A stretch of 64,000 nucleotides of DNA from CAVVEQ01 sp963802095 (GTDB taxonomy: Bacteria; Chloroflexota; Anaerolineae; Anaerolineales; Anaerolineaceae): assembly GCA_963802095.1 (NCBI GenBank), contig CAWDHI010000006.1, positions 62,001 to 126,000 of the forward strand. Reading direction: 5' to 3'. This document shows, piece after piece, positions 1-8,046 of the stretch. Both the position numbers and the translations under genes were made by a program. Positions within the stretch are counted from its first letter, which is position 1; every line of letters begins with the position of its first letter. Under the pieces are notes generated by a model. It was not told the origin of the DNA and did no database searches. It saw nothing but the letters and a program-made list of their open reading frames with translations.

Positions 1-1
1 T

Positions 2-445
2 CCCGCGATCTATCGTAAACGCATCCTGAAGATGGCGAATTTCCCGGAATGGATGTCCTTCGCAACAGACTTTTTGTTAAATATCCGCTACCCGTGGAAA
101 CCGCGCCTGGAAGCCAGGGATAAGCACTGGGGGACCTTCCTGCGCATAAACACAGCCCGGATCGGAACGCTGGCTTTGGTTACTTTCGGAGCAGAGGTCT
201 TTACCGAAATTGGTTTGAAAGTAAAGGAACTTTCACCCGCCCGGCATACGATGTTTTCCAGCGTCACTGATGGGTGTATCAGCTACCTGCCAACCGACGC
301 TGCCCACTCGGATGGGGGTTATGAAGTGGAGTTGGCTACCTACGCCTATCGCTATCCAGGGCCGCTTGCGGAAGGCGCGGAAGGCAGGGCGCTTGGCGCG
401 GCAGAGGAAGCCATTCAAGACCTTTGGAAAAAGGAGCAGCAATGA
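2..445 (+). CDS. C-terminal part of a neutral-ceramidase-like protein (partial, cut by window edge)
   Basis: The reading frame is open from base 2, so the gene begins upstream of the window and only about 147 C-terminal residues are seen; an internal ATG at 32 is not a convincing start. The visible part has the pattern found at the end of 'neutral/alkaline non-lysosomal ceramidase N-terminal domain' proteins of carbohydrate clusters: a hydrophobic stretch with GAEVFTEIGLKVKE, then SDGGYEVE near the C-terminus. Those proteins are often next to Gfo/Idh oxidoreductases, as here. The stop overlaps the next start in an ATGA, indicating translational coupling and membership in the catabolic operon that follows. 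Substrate cannot be told; the family assignment is from memory of the pattern and is moderate. Confidence 0.6.
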   Translation, partial: PAIYRKRILKMANFPEWMSFATDFLLNIRYPWKPRLEARDKHWGTFLRINTARIGTLALVTFGAEVFTEIGLKVKELSPARHTMFSSVTDGCISYLPTDAAHSDGGYEVELATYAYRYPGPLAEGAEGRALGAAEEAIQDLWKKEQQ

Positions 446-1452
446 CCTTAAAAGTTGCCATTAGCGGGGCAGGGTTCATAGCCGGGGTGCACGCCCGCGC
501 GGTGATGAATTCCAGCGAAGCAGCAGTGGACGCGGTGGTGGAATATGACCCCCAGAAAGGAAGGGCTTTCGCTGCTGACCATGGGATCAGGCGCGTGTAT
601 CAGAGTGTGAACGAGTTGCTCAAGGATGGCGGCGCGGATGCGCTGGTAATTGGTGTGCCCAATGCGCTGCACGCCCCACAGGCAATTGCCGCTTTGAGCG
701 CATATATCCCGGTTCTGGTGGAAAAACCGATGGCGATGAATGCTGCAGAGGCTGCTTCCATGTTGGAGACCGGGCAAAAGACCAATACCGTGCTGATGGT
801 GGCGCACTGTTGGCGGTTCGATGAGGAGGCGCGCTGGCTGCGCGGGCAGGTGGAAAAAGGCCTCCTCGGAAACATCCTTCGGACAAAGGGGTATGGTGTG
901 CACTCCAATTGGGGTCCGGAAGGCTGGTTCAAGCAGAAAGCGCTGGCAGGCGGCGGCGCACTGGTCGATATGGGCATCCACGCACTGGATACCGCCCGGT
1001 ATCTGCTGGGTGATCCGGAGCCGGAATCGGTCTTTGCCAAAATCGGAACTAATTACATCGAGGCGGATGTGGATGACACCGGGGTGGTGATCGTCACCTG
1101 GAATAACGGTGCGGTTTCCTACCTGGAGGCCGGTTGGTGGCAGCCGCACATGGATGGCCCGGAAGCCGCGACGCAGCTCTACGGGCAAAAAGGTTTTGGA
1201 TCGCTATTCCCCACGCTCCTGGAGATCCCCAATGCGGAGGAGATGCGGGTTGATACCACCGACCCGGGCTATGCCTTCCCGCGCGAGGATCATGCTCCAC
1301 AGGTGATGTACGACCTGCAGATGGCGTATTTCCTGGAATGCGTGAAAAGCGGAAAGACACCGGTCCCCGGAGCCCTGGAGGGATGGACAAACATGTGCAT
1401 CCTCGATGCAGCATATCAAAGCGCGCGCGAAGGCAAAGTGGTTTACCTGTGA
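442..1452 (+). CDS. Gfo/Idh/MocA-family NAD(P)-dependent oxidoreductase
   Basis: About 336 aa. N-terminal Rossmann motif (VAISGAGFIAGVHARAV), then the family's VEKPMAMNAAEA segment holding the conserved EKP lysine, and GGGALVDMGIHALD, the usual C-terminal-domain motif with the catalytic-region Asp/His. These cytoplasmic enzymes oxidise or reduce sugars, often at C3, using NAD(P). I chose the ATG at 442 rather than the TTG at 424 because GGAG lies 6 to 9 bases upstream and the ATG overlaps the previous stop. It is followed after 17 bases by a GH4 glycosidase gene, itself NAD-dependent through a 3-keto intermediate, so joint action on the same glycoside or its product is plausible. Exact substrate unknown. 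Confidence 0.9.
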   Translation: MTLKVAISGAGFIAGVHARAVMNSSEAAVDAVVEYDPQKGRAFAADHGIRRVYQSVNELLKDGGADALVIGVPNALHAPQAIAALSAYIPVLVEKPMAMNAAEAASMLETGQKTNTVLMVAHCWRFDEEARWLRGQVEKGLLGNILRTKGYGVHSNWGPEGWFKQKALAGGGALVDMGIHALDTARYLLGDPEPESVFAKIGTNYIEADVDDTGVVIVTWNNGAVSYLEAGWWQPHMDGPEAATQLYGQKGFGSLFPTLLEIPNAEEMRVDTTDPGYAFPREDHAPQVMYDLQMAYFLECVKSGKTPVPGALEGWTNMCILDAAYQSAREGKVVYL

Positions 1453-1469
1453 GCAGGAAAGATAGTGAA

Positions 1470-2762
1470 ATGTTAAAAGTTGCCGTGATCGGGGGAGGCT
1501 CGACCTATACCCCGGAATTGATCAAAGGATTCCTCGACCGCCACGAGAGTTTCCCCTTGGAGGAGCTCTGGCTGATGGATATCGACCCGGAGCGGTTGGA
1601 GGTGGTGGGCGGCTTTGCCAGGCGGATCGTGGAGAATGCCGGCTCGCCCTTCAAGGTGGTGCTGAGCACCGACCAGCGCGAATCGGTGTGTGGGGCTTCC
1701 TATGTGACCACCCAATTGAGGGTGGGAAAGATGCCTGCTAGGGTTGCCGATGAATATTTAGGGCGCAGACACGGTTTGATCGGGCAGGAAACCACAGGGA
1801 TCGGGGGGATGGCCAAAGCATTGCGCACCATCCCGGTGCTGCTAGGATTGGCCAGGGATATGCGTGAAGTTGCCAACCCCGGGGCATTGCTTGTCAATTT
1901 CACCAACCCCTCCGGACTGGTGACCGAGGCGCTATTCCGATACGCGCCGGAAGTGAGGGCTGTGGGAGTCTGCAATGTGGCCATACACACCAAGATGGAT
2001 ATTTTGGATGGTTACGAAAAGCTGACCGGCGTGAAGATCGACCCCTTCCGCGCGGATTTGAAAACCCTCGGGCTGAATCACCTTAGCTGGCATTATGGCT
2101 TTTCCCTGGATGGTGAGGATATCTGGGATCAGGTCTTTCCTGCCTACCTGGATATGGTCCGAAGCGGGCAGGACGAGGATTGGGACGCCGAAACGATCGA
2201 ATCCCTGGGGATGATGCCGAATTATTACCTGGGTTATTACTATTACCCGAAAAAGAAACTGGAGGAGCAGGAAAAATGGCCTCCCTCCCGCGGAGAAACC
2301 GTGATCGGGATCGAAAATGAGCTGCTGCGTCAATATGCTGATCCGAACCTGAAAGAGCCACCCGCAGAGCTGATGGAGCGCGGGGGGGCGTGGTATTCCA
2401 CTGTGGCGACGCAGCTATTGAACGCGCACTACAATGACCTGGGGGAAACGCATGTCTGCAACGTGCGGCACGGGGGAGCGGTGCACGGCTGGGATCCAGA
2501 CTGGGTGCTGGAAATGCCCTGCCGGGTGGATAAAAATGGCATTCACCCCCTGCCTGCGGATGCCCTTCCGTCGGTATGCGCGGGGCTGATCGCGAATGTG
2601 AAGGCGTATGAGATCCTCGCAGCGGAAGCCGCGGTCACCGGGAACCGGAATGCTGCCAGGCAGGCGCTCCTCGTTCACCCACTAGGACCGGAAGCTGATC
2701 AGGTGGGCAATGTGCTGGATGACCTTTTAAGAACGAACAAACCCTACCTGCCGCAATTTTGA
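1470..2762 (+). CDS. Glycoside hydrolase family 4 (6-phospho-beta-glucosidase-like)
   Basis: 430 aa from the ATG at 1470; the longer open frame from 1338 overlaps the upstream gene and lacks a ribosome site. The N-terminus AVIGGGSTYTPELIKGF is the GH4 NAD-binding signature of the 6-phospho-beta-glucosidase branch; NFTNPSGLVTEAL and GVCNVAIHTK match the conserved NPs and CN motifs, where the Cys ligates the catalytic divalent metal. GH4 enzymes cleave glycosides by oxidation at C3, elimination and reduction, needing NAD+ and Mn2+. There is no PTS gene nearby; the sugar importer in this operon is a cation symporter, so the true substrate may be unphosphorylated or be phosphorylated by the operon's kinase. 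Family assignment is firm, specificity is not. Confidence 0.92.
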   Translation: MLKVAVIGGGSTYTPELIKGFLDRHESFPLEELWLMDIDPERLEVVGGFARRIVENAGSPFKVVLSTDQRESVCGASYVTTQLRVGKMPARVADEYLGRRHGLIGQETTGIGGMAKALRTIPVLLGLARDMREVANPGALLVNFTNPSGLVTEALFRYAPEVRAVGVCNVAIHTKMDILDGYEKLTGVKIDPFRADLKTLGLNHLSWHYGFSLDGEDIWDQVFPAYLDMVRSGQDEDWDAETIESLGMMPNYYLGYYYYPKKKLEEQEKWPPSRGETVIGIENELLRQYADPNLKEPPAELMERGGAWYSTVATQLLNAHYNDLGETHVCNVRHGGAVHGWDPDWVLEMPCRVDKNGIHPLPADALPSVCAGLIANVKAYEILAAEAAVTGNRNAARQALLVHPLGPEADQVGNVLDDLLRTNKPYLPQF

Positions 2763-2772
2763 GGAGCGATAA

Positions 2773-3663
2773 ATGAAACCAAACCCGGTGTTGAAAAGAT
2801 TGGGATTTGCGGAAACCGACCGCCTGCTGCTCCTGCACGTGGATGATATCGGCATGTGCAACGCAGCCATGGATGGTTACCGCGAATTGTATGATTTCGG
2901 GCTGATCAGCTGCGGCTCGGTGATGGTGCCCTGCCCCTATTTTCTCTCTGCTGCAGCTTTTTCCCGGGACCACCCGGAGGCTGACCTGGGTATTCATGCA
3001 ACCCTCACCAGCGAATGGTCCGTCTACCGCTGGAAACCGCTTTCGACGGTTGACCCGGTTTCGGGCTTGATCGATGATGAAGGATACTTCCCGCGAACCA
3101 CAGATGAAGTCCAGGAAAAATGCAATCCCCAGGCAGCCATACTCGAAATGGAAGCTCAGATTAAATGGGCCTTGCGAGAGGGAATGAAACCCACGCACAT
3201 GGATACCCACATGGGCGCGGTGCTGCACCCAAAACTGTTGCAGGGGTATACCCGGGTGGGGTTCGCCAATCATTTGCCGGTGCTGGCGGTGCGGTTTGAC
3301 GAGGCTGGCTGGCGGGCATACGGAGCCGAGGCGGAGACCGCAAAGCTGGCAGCCCGGTTTATGGAGGAGCTCGAAGAAGCAGGGATGCCGCTGGAGGATA
3401 TGATCGCGGCTACCCCTCTGGATGACCCGCAGGATAAGATGGGTCAATATAAAAACTTGCTTAAAGGGCTACCTCCCGGATTGACCCACATGTACATCCA
3501 CCCCGCACCGGATTGCTCCGAACTGCGCGCCATTTGTCCGGATTGGCGCTCGCGGGTGGGCGATTTTGAAACCTTCCGCAGCGAAGAGATGCGCAAATTT
3601 ATTAAAGAACAGGGCATCCAGGTGATCGGATATCGTACCCTGCAGAACTTGATGCCTTCCTGA
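2773..3663 (+). CDS. ChbG/HpnK (YdjC-like) family carbohydrate deacetylase
   Basis: 296 aa, starting 10 bases after the GH4 stop with GGAG before the ATG. LLLHVDDIGMCNAA contains the paired Asp of the YdjC fold and THMDTHMG supplies the metal-binding histidines, both hallmarks of this family, which includes the chitooligosaccharide mono-deacetylase ChbG and the hopanoid HpnK. It would remove an N-acetyl group from an acetamido sugar in the cytoplasm. Its place next to a glycosidase and an N-acetylglucosamine-kinase-like gene suggests that the operon handles an N-acetylated sugar. Whether the substrate is a disaccharide or a monosaccharide cannot be seen. Confidence 0.9.
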   Translation: MKPNPVLKRLGFAETDRLLLLHVDDIGMCNAAMDGYRELYDFGLISCGSVMVPCPYFLSAAAFSRDHPEADLGIHATLTSEWSVYRWKPLSTVDPVSGLIDDEGYFPRTTDEVQEKCNPQAAILEMEAQIKWALREGMKPTHMDTHMGAVLHPKLLQGYTRVGFANHLPVLAVRFDEAGWRAYGAEAETAKLAARFMEELEEAGMPLEDMIAATPLDDPQDKMGQYKNLLKGLPPGLTHMYIHPAPDCSELRAICPDWRSRVGDFETFRSEEMRKFIKEQGIQVIGYRTLQNLMPS

Positions 3664-3685
3664 ATCTTAGAAAAGGAGTAGATCG

Positions 3686-5050
3686 ATGGCAACCACCGTA
3701 AAAGCCTATTCAACAAGCTTCCGTACCCGCATGCTCTATAGCCTTTCCAGTTTTGGGGTAGCGCTCCCGGCCGAATCCGTAGGCGGGATCATCGCGTTCT
3801 ATATCGTGGACGTGATGAACCTGCCCGCCACCTGGTTCGCCACTTTCTGGATCTTCTATACGGTCTATAACGCGATCAATAATCCCCTGTTGGGTTACCT
3901 TTCTGACCGGACAAAGTCCCGCTGGGGGAGGCGCATCCCTTATATTCTTTTCGGAAGTCTTCCGTATGTCCTTATCTACGCCTTGATCTTCTGGTCGCCA
4001 TTTGACGGCAAAGTAAACCCGTATGGATTGCTGGCATATTTTGGCGTTTTGATCATCCTCTGGGAGGGGCTCTACACTGCGGTTGCCACCGGGTATTACT
4101 CTCTGCTGCCGGAAATGTTCCCCGATTACGAGGAACGTACCGATGTAGCTGCCAAGATGAACATCTTCCAGATCATCGCGCTGCTGGTTGGAGTAGCCCT
4201 TCCGCCTTTGATGGCAGACATCATCGGGTGGGGTTGGATGGCGCTCATCCTGGCTGTCATCAGCGGGGTGGCGATCTATATAGGCGTGCCCGCCATGTTC
4301 GAGATGAAAAAAGAAGACACCTATTTTCCAATCGGCGAGGCTTTGAAAGCAACCTTTCTTAATCGGAGTTACTTGATGGCGGCGATCTCGCAGACCATGC
4401 GGTTCTTCGGAACCGGGGTACTACAAATGGGCATGCTTTTTTATGTGAAGTACTGTCTTCAAGCCGACGCAGCGACCGCTTCCCTGTTCTTCGGCGTGGC
4501 TTTCATCATGGCGGCTCTGGCGCTTTACCCGTGGAAATTCTGGGTTGCCAACCGCCTGGATTCGCGACGCACCCTGATGATCGCCAATGCCATCATGATC
4601 GTGGGGATGATCCCGCTCGGTTTTGGGACTTCCCTAACGGTTGCGCTCGTGGCTGCAGCGATCGTCGGGATCGGCCTTTCAGGGCTGGTGCTGATCGGAG
4701 ATGTGATCGTGGCGGAGGTGGTGGATGAAGACGAAGTGAAGACAGGCGTTCAGCGCGCTGGGATGTATTTTGGAATGACTGGGTTTCTCATCACGCTGGG
4801 CGGGCTGCTGGTTTCGTCGGTATTCGGCATCATCGTTCCCATGTATGGCTACGACACCATGCTGGATGTTCAACCAGCCTCGGTGGACCTGGGTTTCCGA
4901 ATTTTTCTGACGGTGCCCTCCATTATTGGGTTCGCTCTGGCAATTGTTGCGCTCTATTTCTACCCGCTGCACGGGGAACGATTGAAGGATATCCGGGCTG
5001 AGCTGGCAAAGAAAACGGAATTACGAAAAATTGCTGCGGAGAAGGTATGA
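3686..5050 (+). CDS. GPH-family (MelB-type) sugar:cation symporter
   Basis: 454 aa with about 12 hydrophobic segments. The loop motif YLSDRTKSRWGRRIPYI after the second transmembrane segment is diagnostic for the glycoside-pentoside-hexuronide:cation symporters of the major facilitator superfamily. It should import the operon's sugar with Na+ or H+. AAGGAG lies 5 to 10 bases before the ATG at 3686. The stop overlaps the next gene's start (ATGA). Because this is a symporter rather than a PTS component, the sugar enters unmodified. Confidence 0.93.
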   Translation: MATTVKAYSTSFRTRMLYSLSSFGVALPAESVGGIIAFYIVDVMNLPATWFATFWIFYTVYNAINNPLLGYLSDRTKSRWGRRIPYILFGSLPYVLIYALIFWSPFDGKVNPYGLLAYFGVLIILWEGLYTAVATGYYSLLPEMFPDYEERTDVAAKMNIFQIIALLVGVALPPLMADIIGWGWMALILAVISGVAIYIGVPAMFEMKKEDTYFPIGEALKATFLNRSYLMAAISQTMRFFGTGVLQMGMLFYVKYCLQADAATASLFFGVAFIMAALALYPWKFWVANRLDSRRTLMIANAIMIVGMIPLGFGTSLTVALVAAAIVGIGLSGLVLIGDVIVAEVVDEDEVKTGVQRAGMYFGMTGFLITLGGLLVSSVFGIIVPMYGYDTMLDVQPASVDLGFRIFLTVPSIIGFALAIVALYFYPLHGERLKDIRAELAKKTELRKIAAEKV

Positions 5051-6033
5051 GTGAATACTACCTGGGTGTTGATATTGGCGGCACGAAGACGCATGCACTG
5101 ATCGCAACAGGACAGGCGGAAGCGATCGGGTTTGGTGAAGCGGGAACTGGCAACCACGAAGCCGTGGGGTATGATGGCATGGAGGAAGTGTTGATCGATA
5201 CCACGCGCCAAGCGCTGGCAATGGCGGGGGTCAGGCTGGAGGATATCCACGGCGGCGGGTTTGGCATCGCCGGGTACGACTGGCCCTCCGAGCGGCCACA
5301 AATGCTGGGAAGTATCGGTAAGATCGGTCTATCCTGCCCGGTGGAGGCTGGCAATGATACCTTGGTGGGCTTGCTGGCGGGGGCTCAGGGCGGTTGGGGA
5401 GTGGCGGTGGATGCAGGTACCGGGGAAAACTGCATCGGGCGTGATCAAAATCGGCGAATTGCCCAACTGACCGGTAGCGGCCCGATGTTTGCTGAGTTCG
5501 GCGGGTCGCACTCGCTGGTGGTAAAAGCCGTGCAGGCTGTTTCCCTGGAATGGGGTCACAGGGGACCGGCAACCGCGCTCTCGCGCGAGTTTGTTCAGCT
5601 GGCCGGCGCTAAAGATGTGAGCGACCTGCTGGAAGGGCTAACCCTGGGGTATTATGAGGCTTACGGAGATGTTGCGCCACTGGTATTCAAGGTTGCCGAG
5701 GATGGGGATGAAACCGCCCGGGAATGCATTCGTTGGGCAGGCCGGGAGCTGGGCAGCATGGTGAACGGAATCATCCGACAGCTGGCTTTCGATAACCTGG
5801 AATTCGATGTGGTACTGATCGGCAGCATGTTCAACGGTGGGGCGATGGTGATCGATCCGCTCAAGGAGACTATCCGTTCCTGTGCCGGCAAGGCACGCTT
5901 TAATAAACTGGAGGTACCCCCGGTTGCGGGCGGCGTGCTGCTGGGAATGGAAGCGAACGGGGTGGCATATGATGATTCCTTCCGCGAAGCACTGGCGCAG
6001 AGCACGCTCGCGCTTTTGGAGAAAACCAGGTGA
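5047..6033 (+). CDS. BadF/BadG/BcrA/BcrD-ATPase-type sugar kinase (N-acetylglucosamine kinase-like)
   Basis: 328 aa. The N-terminal phosphate-1 motif YLGVDIGGTKTHALIA, the GFGIAGYDWPSE segment and a GTGENCIG phosphate-2 region fit the eukaryote-type N-acetylglucosamine kinase/BadF group of the ASKHA superfamily. It probably phosphorylates the imported amino sugar in the cytoplasm. ATG overlaps the symporter's TGA, and its own TGA overlaps the next GTG, so transport and phosphorylation are likely translationally coupled. Specificity for GlcNAc is an inference from family and neighbours. Confidence 0.85.
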   Translation: MSEYYLGVDIGGTKTHALIATGQAEAIGFGEAGTGNHEAVGYDGMEEVLIDTTRQALAMAGVRLEDIHGGGFGIAGYDWPSERPQMLGSIGKIGLSCPVEAGNDTLVGLLAGAQGGWGVAVDAGTGENCIGRDQNRRIAQLTGSGPMFAEFGGSHSLVVKAVQAVSLEWGHRGPATALSREFVQLAGAKDVSDLLEGLTLGYYEAYGDVAPLVFKVAEDGDETARECIRWAGRELGSMVNGIIRQLAFDNLEFDVVLIGSMFNGGAMVIDPLKETIRSCAGKARFNKLEVPPVAGGVLLGMEANGVAYDDSFREALAQSTLALLEKTR

Positions 6034-6563
6034 GCGAGCTGGAGATCGTATTCAAGCCGCTTGAAGAACTGATGCCACTGGAACTGGAGGAAATGAACGA
6101 GGTGGATCATCTCGCCTTTTACGAGGAGGACGGGGATGAGGACTGGTGGCAGGACTGGGCTGCGCCTACGCTGCGCTTGCTGGGAAAGATGGATGGCAGG
6201 GTGGTGAGCACGGTGGGTCTGATCAGAAGGGAGATCCTTGTAGAGGGTATTCCTTACCGGATCGGTGGGATTGGCGGCGTTGCCACCAGGCCGGATAGGC
6301 AGCGGTTCGGGTATGCTGGCAAGCTGCTGGCCGAATCGACACGGATTATGAAAAATGACCTGTGGTATCAGTACGCAATGCTTTTCTGTGATCTAAAACG
6401 GATCCCTTATTATCAAAAATCTGGCTACGTTAGAATTACAAATCCCCTTTTTGTGCGTAGGGAATCTGACCGGCATTTATTTCCAGATCCCTGCATGGTG
6501 CTGGAGCTGTGGGGAAACCCCTTTCCTTCCGGTGAGGTGGATTGTATGGGTTTGCCGTGGTGA
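6030..6563 (+). CDS. GNAT-family N-acetyltransferase
   Basis: 177 aa with a GTG start overlapping the previous TGA. The core GGIGGVATRPDRQRFGYAGKLLAE has the motif-A pattern (V-x-x-x-R-x-x-G-x-G/A) that binds the pyrophosphate of acetyl-CoA, followed by YYQKSGYVRI, a common end-of-fold motif. The acceptor is unknown; its place in an amino-sugar operon with an aminotransferase makes a sugar amine possible, but that is inference. The C-terminus (about 25 residues after the FVRRESDRH stretch) is short. Confidence 0.85.
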   Translation: MSELEIVFKPLEELMPLELEEMNEVDHLAFYEEDGDEDWWQDWAAPTLRLLGKMDGRVVSTVGLIRREILVEGIPYRIGGIGGVATRPDRQRFGYAGKLLAESTRIMKNDLWYQYAMLFCDLKRIPYYQKSGYVRITNPLFVRRESDRHLFPDPCMVLELWGNPFPSGEVDCMGLPW

Positions 6564-6597
6564 ATAATTCTTATCTTCTTTCAGCGAGGTGTTTCAT

Positions 6598-7863
6598 ATG
6601 GCAATATTAGCAGCGCTTGGTGGTAAGCCGGTACGGGAGGAAACCTACCCGGATTGGCCAGTGCATGACCAGCGGGATATTGACGCGGTCACAGAAGTGA
6701 TCCGTTCGGGACGCTGGGGGGGGTTCCCCTGGCCTGGACCGAAAACGGCGGAATTTGCCCAGAAATTTGCCGAAATGCAGGGGGTGCCGCACGCCGTACC
6801 GATGATGAATGGCACGGTGACAATGGAGGTGGCCCTGCGGGCGGCGGATATTGGTTGGGGTGATGAGGTCATCGTGCCAGCCTATACATTCATGGCAACC
6901 GCAGCTGCGCCGTTGGCAGCCGGGGCGATCCCGGTGCTGGTGGATATCGACCCGGGAAACTATTGCATGGATCCGGTGAAATTCGAGGAGGCGATCACCC
7001 CTAAAACCAAAGCAGTGATCGTGGTGCACCTCGGCGCGCAAATGACCGACATGGACGCAGTGATGGCGATCGCGAAAAAACACAACCTGGTAGTGATCGA
7101 GGACTGTGCCCACGCGCACGGCGCGAAGTGGCGGGGGATGGGGGCGGGATCGATCGGCGATTTTGGCTCCTTCAGCCTGCAATCCTCCAAGATCATCACC
7201 ACCGGGGAGGGCGGCATCCTCACCTGCCGCGATAAGCACATGGCCGAGCGGGCGGCCAGTATCATTGATTGCGGGCGGGCAAAGGATGCCGAAGAGAAAG
7301 AAAACACCATGGGGGTGAATTACCGCATGACTGAGATCCAGGCAGCTCTGGGGGTGGTGGCGCTGGAGCGTTTCCCGGAGCAGATCCGGCAGCGGGCTGA
7401 ACATGCTGGTTACCTGGAGGAATCCCTGAGCGAAGTCTCGGGGGTGCGGCTGCTGCGGCGCGATCCGCGCCATACAGTTCGATCCTTCTACAGGTATGTG
7501 ATCGCCATCGACCCGGAAGTATTCGGCGCGGAGCACCAGGCAGTCTGCTACGCACTTGAAGAAGAAGGAATTTCCTGCTGGGATGGTTATGCTGCCATGC
7601 ACAAAAACGAGATCTTCCAGCCGAGTAAATCAAAACTGGCTGTCCCGAACGCTTTTCCGGATAAATTCGATTATTCAAAACTTAGCCTTCCGCAAACAGA
7701 ACGCGCCACCGAGCTGGAGGCAGTCTGGTTGGATGAGAATATTTTCCGGGCAGGACGAAATGGGGTTGATGATGCTGTGCGGGCGATCCAAAAACTGGTT
7801 GAGAATCGCCCTGAGATGGAGGTGCTGGAGGAAAAACGACGGGAGATGCTGGGTATATTATGA
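6598..7863 (+). CDS. DegT/DnrJ/EryC1/StrS-family PLP-dependent aminotransferase
   Basis: About 421 aa. I prefer the ATG at 6598 because GAGGTG lies 6 bases upstream; a GTG at 6589 would sit inside it. MNGTVTMEVALRAADI, VEDCAHAHGAKW and SLQSSKIITTGEGG are the cofactor-binding motifs; the lysine in the last one should carry PLP. Members transaminate keto-sugars (or run the reverse direction). With the Gfo/Idh enzyme, which can make a 3-keto sugar, it could form or degrade an amino sugar. Last gene of the operon: 180 bases and a new promoter separate it from the next gene. Confidence 0.93.
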   Translation: MAILAALGGKPVREETYPDWPVHDQRDIDAVTEVIRSGRWGGFPWPGPKTAEFAQKFAEMQGVPHAVPMMNGTVTMEVALRAADIGWGDEVIVPAYTFMATAAAPLAAGAIPVLVDIDPGNYCMDPVKFEEAITPKTKAVIVVHLGAQMTDMDAVMAIAKKHNLVVIEDCAHAHGAKWRGMGAGSIGDFGSFSLQSSKIITTGEGGILTCRDKHMAERAASIIDCGRAKDAEEKENTMGVNYRMTEIQAALGVVALERFPEQIRQRAEHAGYLEESLSEVSGVRLLRRDPRHTVRSFYRYVIAIDPEVFGAEHQAVCYALEEEGISCWDGYAAMHKNEIFQPSKSKLAVPNAFPDKFDYSKLSLPQTERATELEAVWLDENIFRAGRNGVDDAVRAIQKLVENRPEMEVLEEKRREMLGIL

Positions 7864-7954
7864 AACCCCGATAGTCTGCGGTCTGATGCTACCAAGCCGA
7901 ACCCAACCTGACAGAACTGAAAAGGGTCCTAACGTTTCTGTAGAGGCGATTCAA

Positions 7955-7983
7955 TTGTATAAATTGTGAAAAGTTCCTATACT
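7955..7983 (+). promoter_or_regulatory. Predicted sigma-70 promoter for the diguanylate cyclase gene
   Basis: TTGTAT at 7955-7960, a 17-base spacer, and TATACT at 7978-7983. It sits in the gap after the sugar operon and points at the gene starting at 8047, implying separate transcription. Confidence 0.55.
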
Positions 7984-7989
7984 AAGGGA

Positions 7990-8034
7990 AATATTCCAGG
8001 TTTTACGTTGTTTTCTTGGAAGGCTTGGAATATT
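7990..8034. repeat. Inverted repeat in the 5' untranslated region of the cyclase gene
   Basis: AATATTCCA at 7990-7998 is matched by TGGAATATT at 8026-8034, a perfect 9-base inverted repeat with a 27-base loop. It lies just downstream of the predicted -10 box and just before the start codon, so it could be an operator or a hairpin that hides the ribosome site. No regulator can be named. Confidence 0.4.
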
Positions 8035-8046
8035 TGAGGAAAAGGG

